DNA of 64,000 nucleotides from Flavihumibacter petaseus NBRC 106054 (GTDB lineage: Bacteria > Bacteroidota > Bacteroidia > Chitinophagales > Chitinophagaceae): assembly GCF_000974785.1 (NCBI RefSeq), contig NZ_BBWV01000001.1:558001-622000 (forward strand), written 5' to 3'. This document shows, one piece after another, positions 63,670 through 64,000 of this stretch. The notes beneath the pieces are model-generated. The model did no database searches and was not told the DNA's origin. It saw nothing but the letters and a program-made list of their open reading frames with translations. Each line of letters starts with the position of its first letter. The stretch's first letter is position 1. The position numbers were made by a program, and so were the translations under genes.

Positions 63670-64000
63670 CTAGTCTTCCCCCGCCTGAAAAATTACCGGG
63701 ATGTTGAACCAGACAGGCACCGGGCGGCCGCCCTGTGATCCGGGTTTCCAGTCGGGCATCTTATGAATTACCCTTAATACTTCATTATCATAGGGTTCAC
63801 CACCCTTCTGAACCAGTTCGATGCGATCGATCTTCCCGTTCACGCCTACTACAAAGCGCACGACTACTTTGATCTTTTCACCGGGTTGCTGGTCGTCATT
63901 CGGACGAAGGTTCCGGGAGAGCCAGCGCTGCAGGGCACCATCCCCGCCGGGAAAACTGGGCATAACGGAGGCGTAGGTCAGTGGCTCATCCACCGGCGGT
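63670..64000 (-). CDS. TonB C-terminal-domain protein, 5' end beyond window
   Basis: Minus-strand frame open through the right edge; the visible C-terminal part is about 110 residues. VMPSFPGGDGALQRWLSRNL is followed by VVVRFVVGVNGKIDRIELVQ, DNEVLRVIHKMPDWKPGSQG and GRPVPVWFNIPVIF, a standard TonB C-terminal domain. A GTG at 63993 is not the true start, since the codons before it (Pro-Pro-) continue the usual linker. The domain interacts with outer-membrane receptor TonB boxes. It is a second TonB-type protein, separate from that at 33883-34713. Confidence 0.85.
   Translation of the reverse strand, partial: PPVDEPLTYASVMPSFPGGDGALQRWLSRNLRPNDDQQPGEKIKVVVRFVVGVNGKIDRIELVQKGGEPYDNEVLRVIHKMPDWKPGSQGGRPVPVWFNIPVIFQAGED

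Noticed and set aside
1-64000. tRNA, rRNA, CRISPR arrays, transposases
   Set aside because: Looked for and not found; no cloverleaf with a proper T-loop, no spaced direct repeats, no DDE or tyrosine recombinase gene.

Overview
The window looks like chromosomal DNA from a member of the Bacteroidota, most likely a Chitinophagaceae-type gliding soil or aquatic bacterium. Evidence: two secreted proteins carry type IX secretion C-terminal sorting domains (25008-29465, type A-like; 31024-33024, CHU_C/type B). There is a TonB/ExbD/ExbD/ExbB set of Bacteroidota architecture, a short NuoG in a 14-subunit complex I operon, a zinc metalloprotease of the DUF5117/DUF4953 type, a FISUMP lipoprotein, LytS/LytTR signalling, and several -7 boxes of the form TAnnTTTG. 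No rRNA, tRNA, CRISPR array, transposase or prophage gene was recognised.

Left part (1-15602), secondary metabolism. A large PKS-NRPS gene enters from beyond the left edge and ends at 8556 with the module order (carrier)-KS-AT-DH-KR-ACP-C-A-PCP and no release domain. Its A domain reads by eye as a glycine-type code. Facing it is a compact minus-strand set, transcribed as VOC protein, sulfotransferase, ferritin-like diiron protein, oleB, oleC, oleD, DUF6629 membrane protein. From the diiron gene through oleD the genes abut or overlap by 4 bases. oleBCD encode the beta-lactone decarboxylase, beta-lactone synthetase and ketoreductase of the OleABCD olefin pathway, but no oleA lies in the window. 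This is the most unusual locus here: a candidate beta-lactone or olefin-forming pathway that may be fed by the neighbouring assembly line.

Middle (15603-46778), mostly cell-envelope and housekeeping functions. In order: a membrane acyltransferase; a TPR lipoprotein; a FAS1 lipoprotein; a FISUMP lipoprotein; an ethanolamine permease-EutB-EutC operon with no microcompartment genes; the two T9SS cargo proteins around mnmE; a Nei/Fpg-type glycosylase; the TonB-ExbD-ExbD-ExbB operon; a secreted zinc metalloprotease; a LytS/LytTR operon whose first gene is a kinase-like protein with the acceptor His replaced; and two FtsX/MacB-type permeases. Two intergenic regions hold notable inverted repeats, at 15633-15690 and 17011-17075.

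Right part (46814-60647), a complete nuoA-N complex I operon on the minus strand, in canonical order except that an unrecognised AT-rich gene (58414-59127) is inserted between nuoC and nuoD with a 4-base overlap. Upstream of it, separated by a terminator and a -7 box, is a minus-strand group: a TonB C-terminal-domain protein cut by the right edge, a small membrane protein, a PstS-like lipoprotein and a TPR protein.
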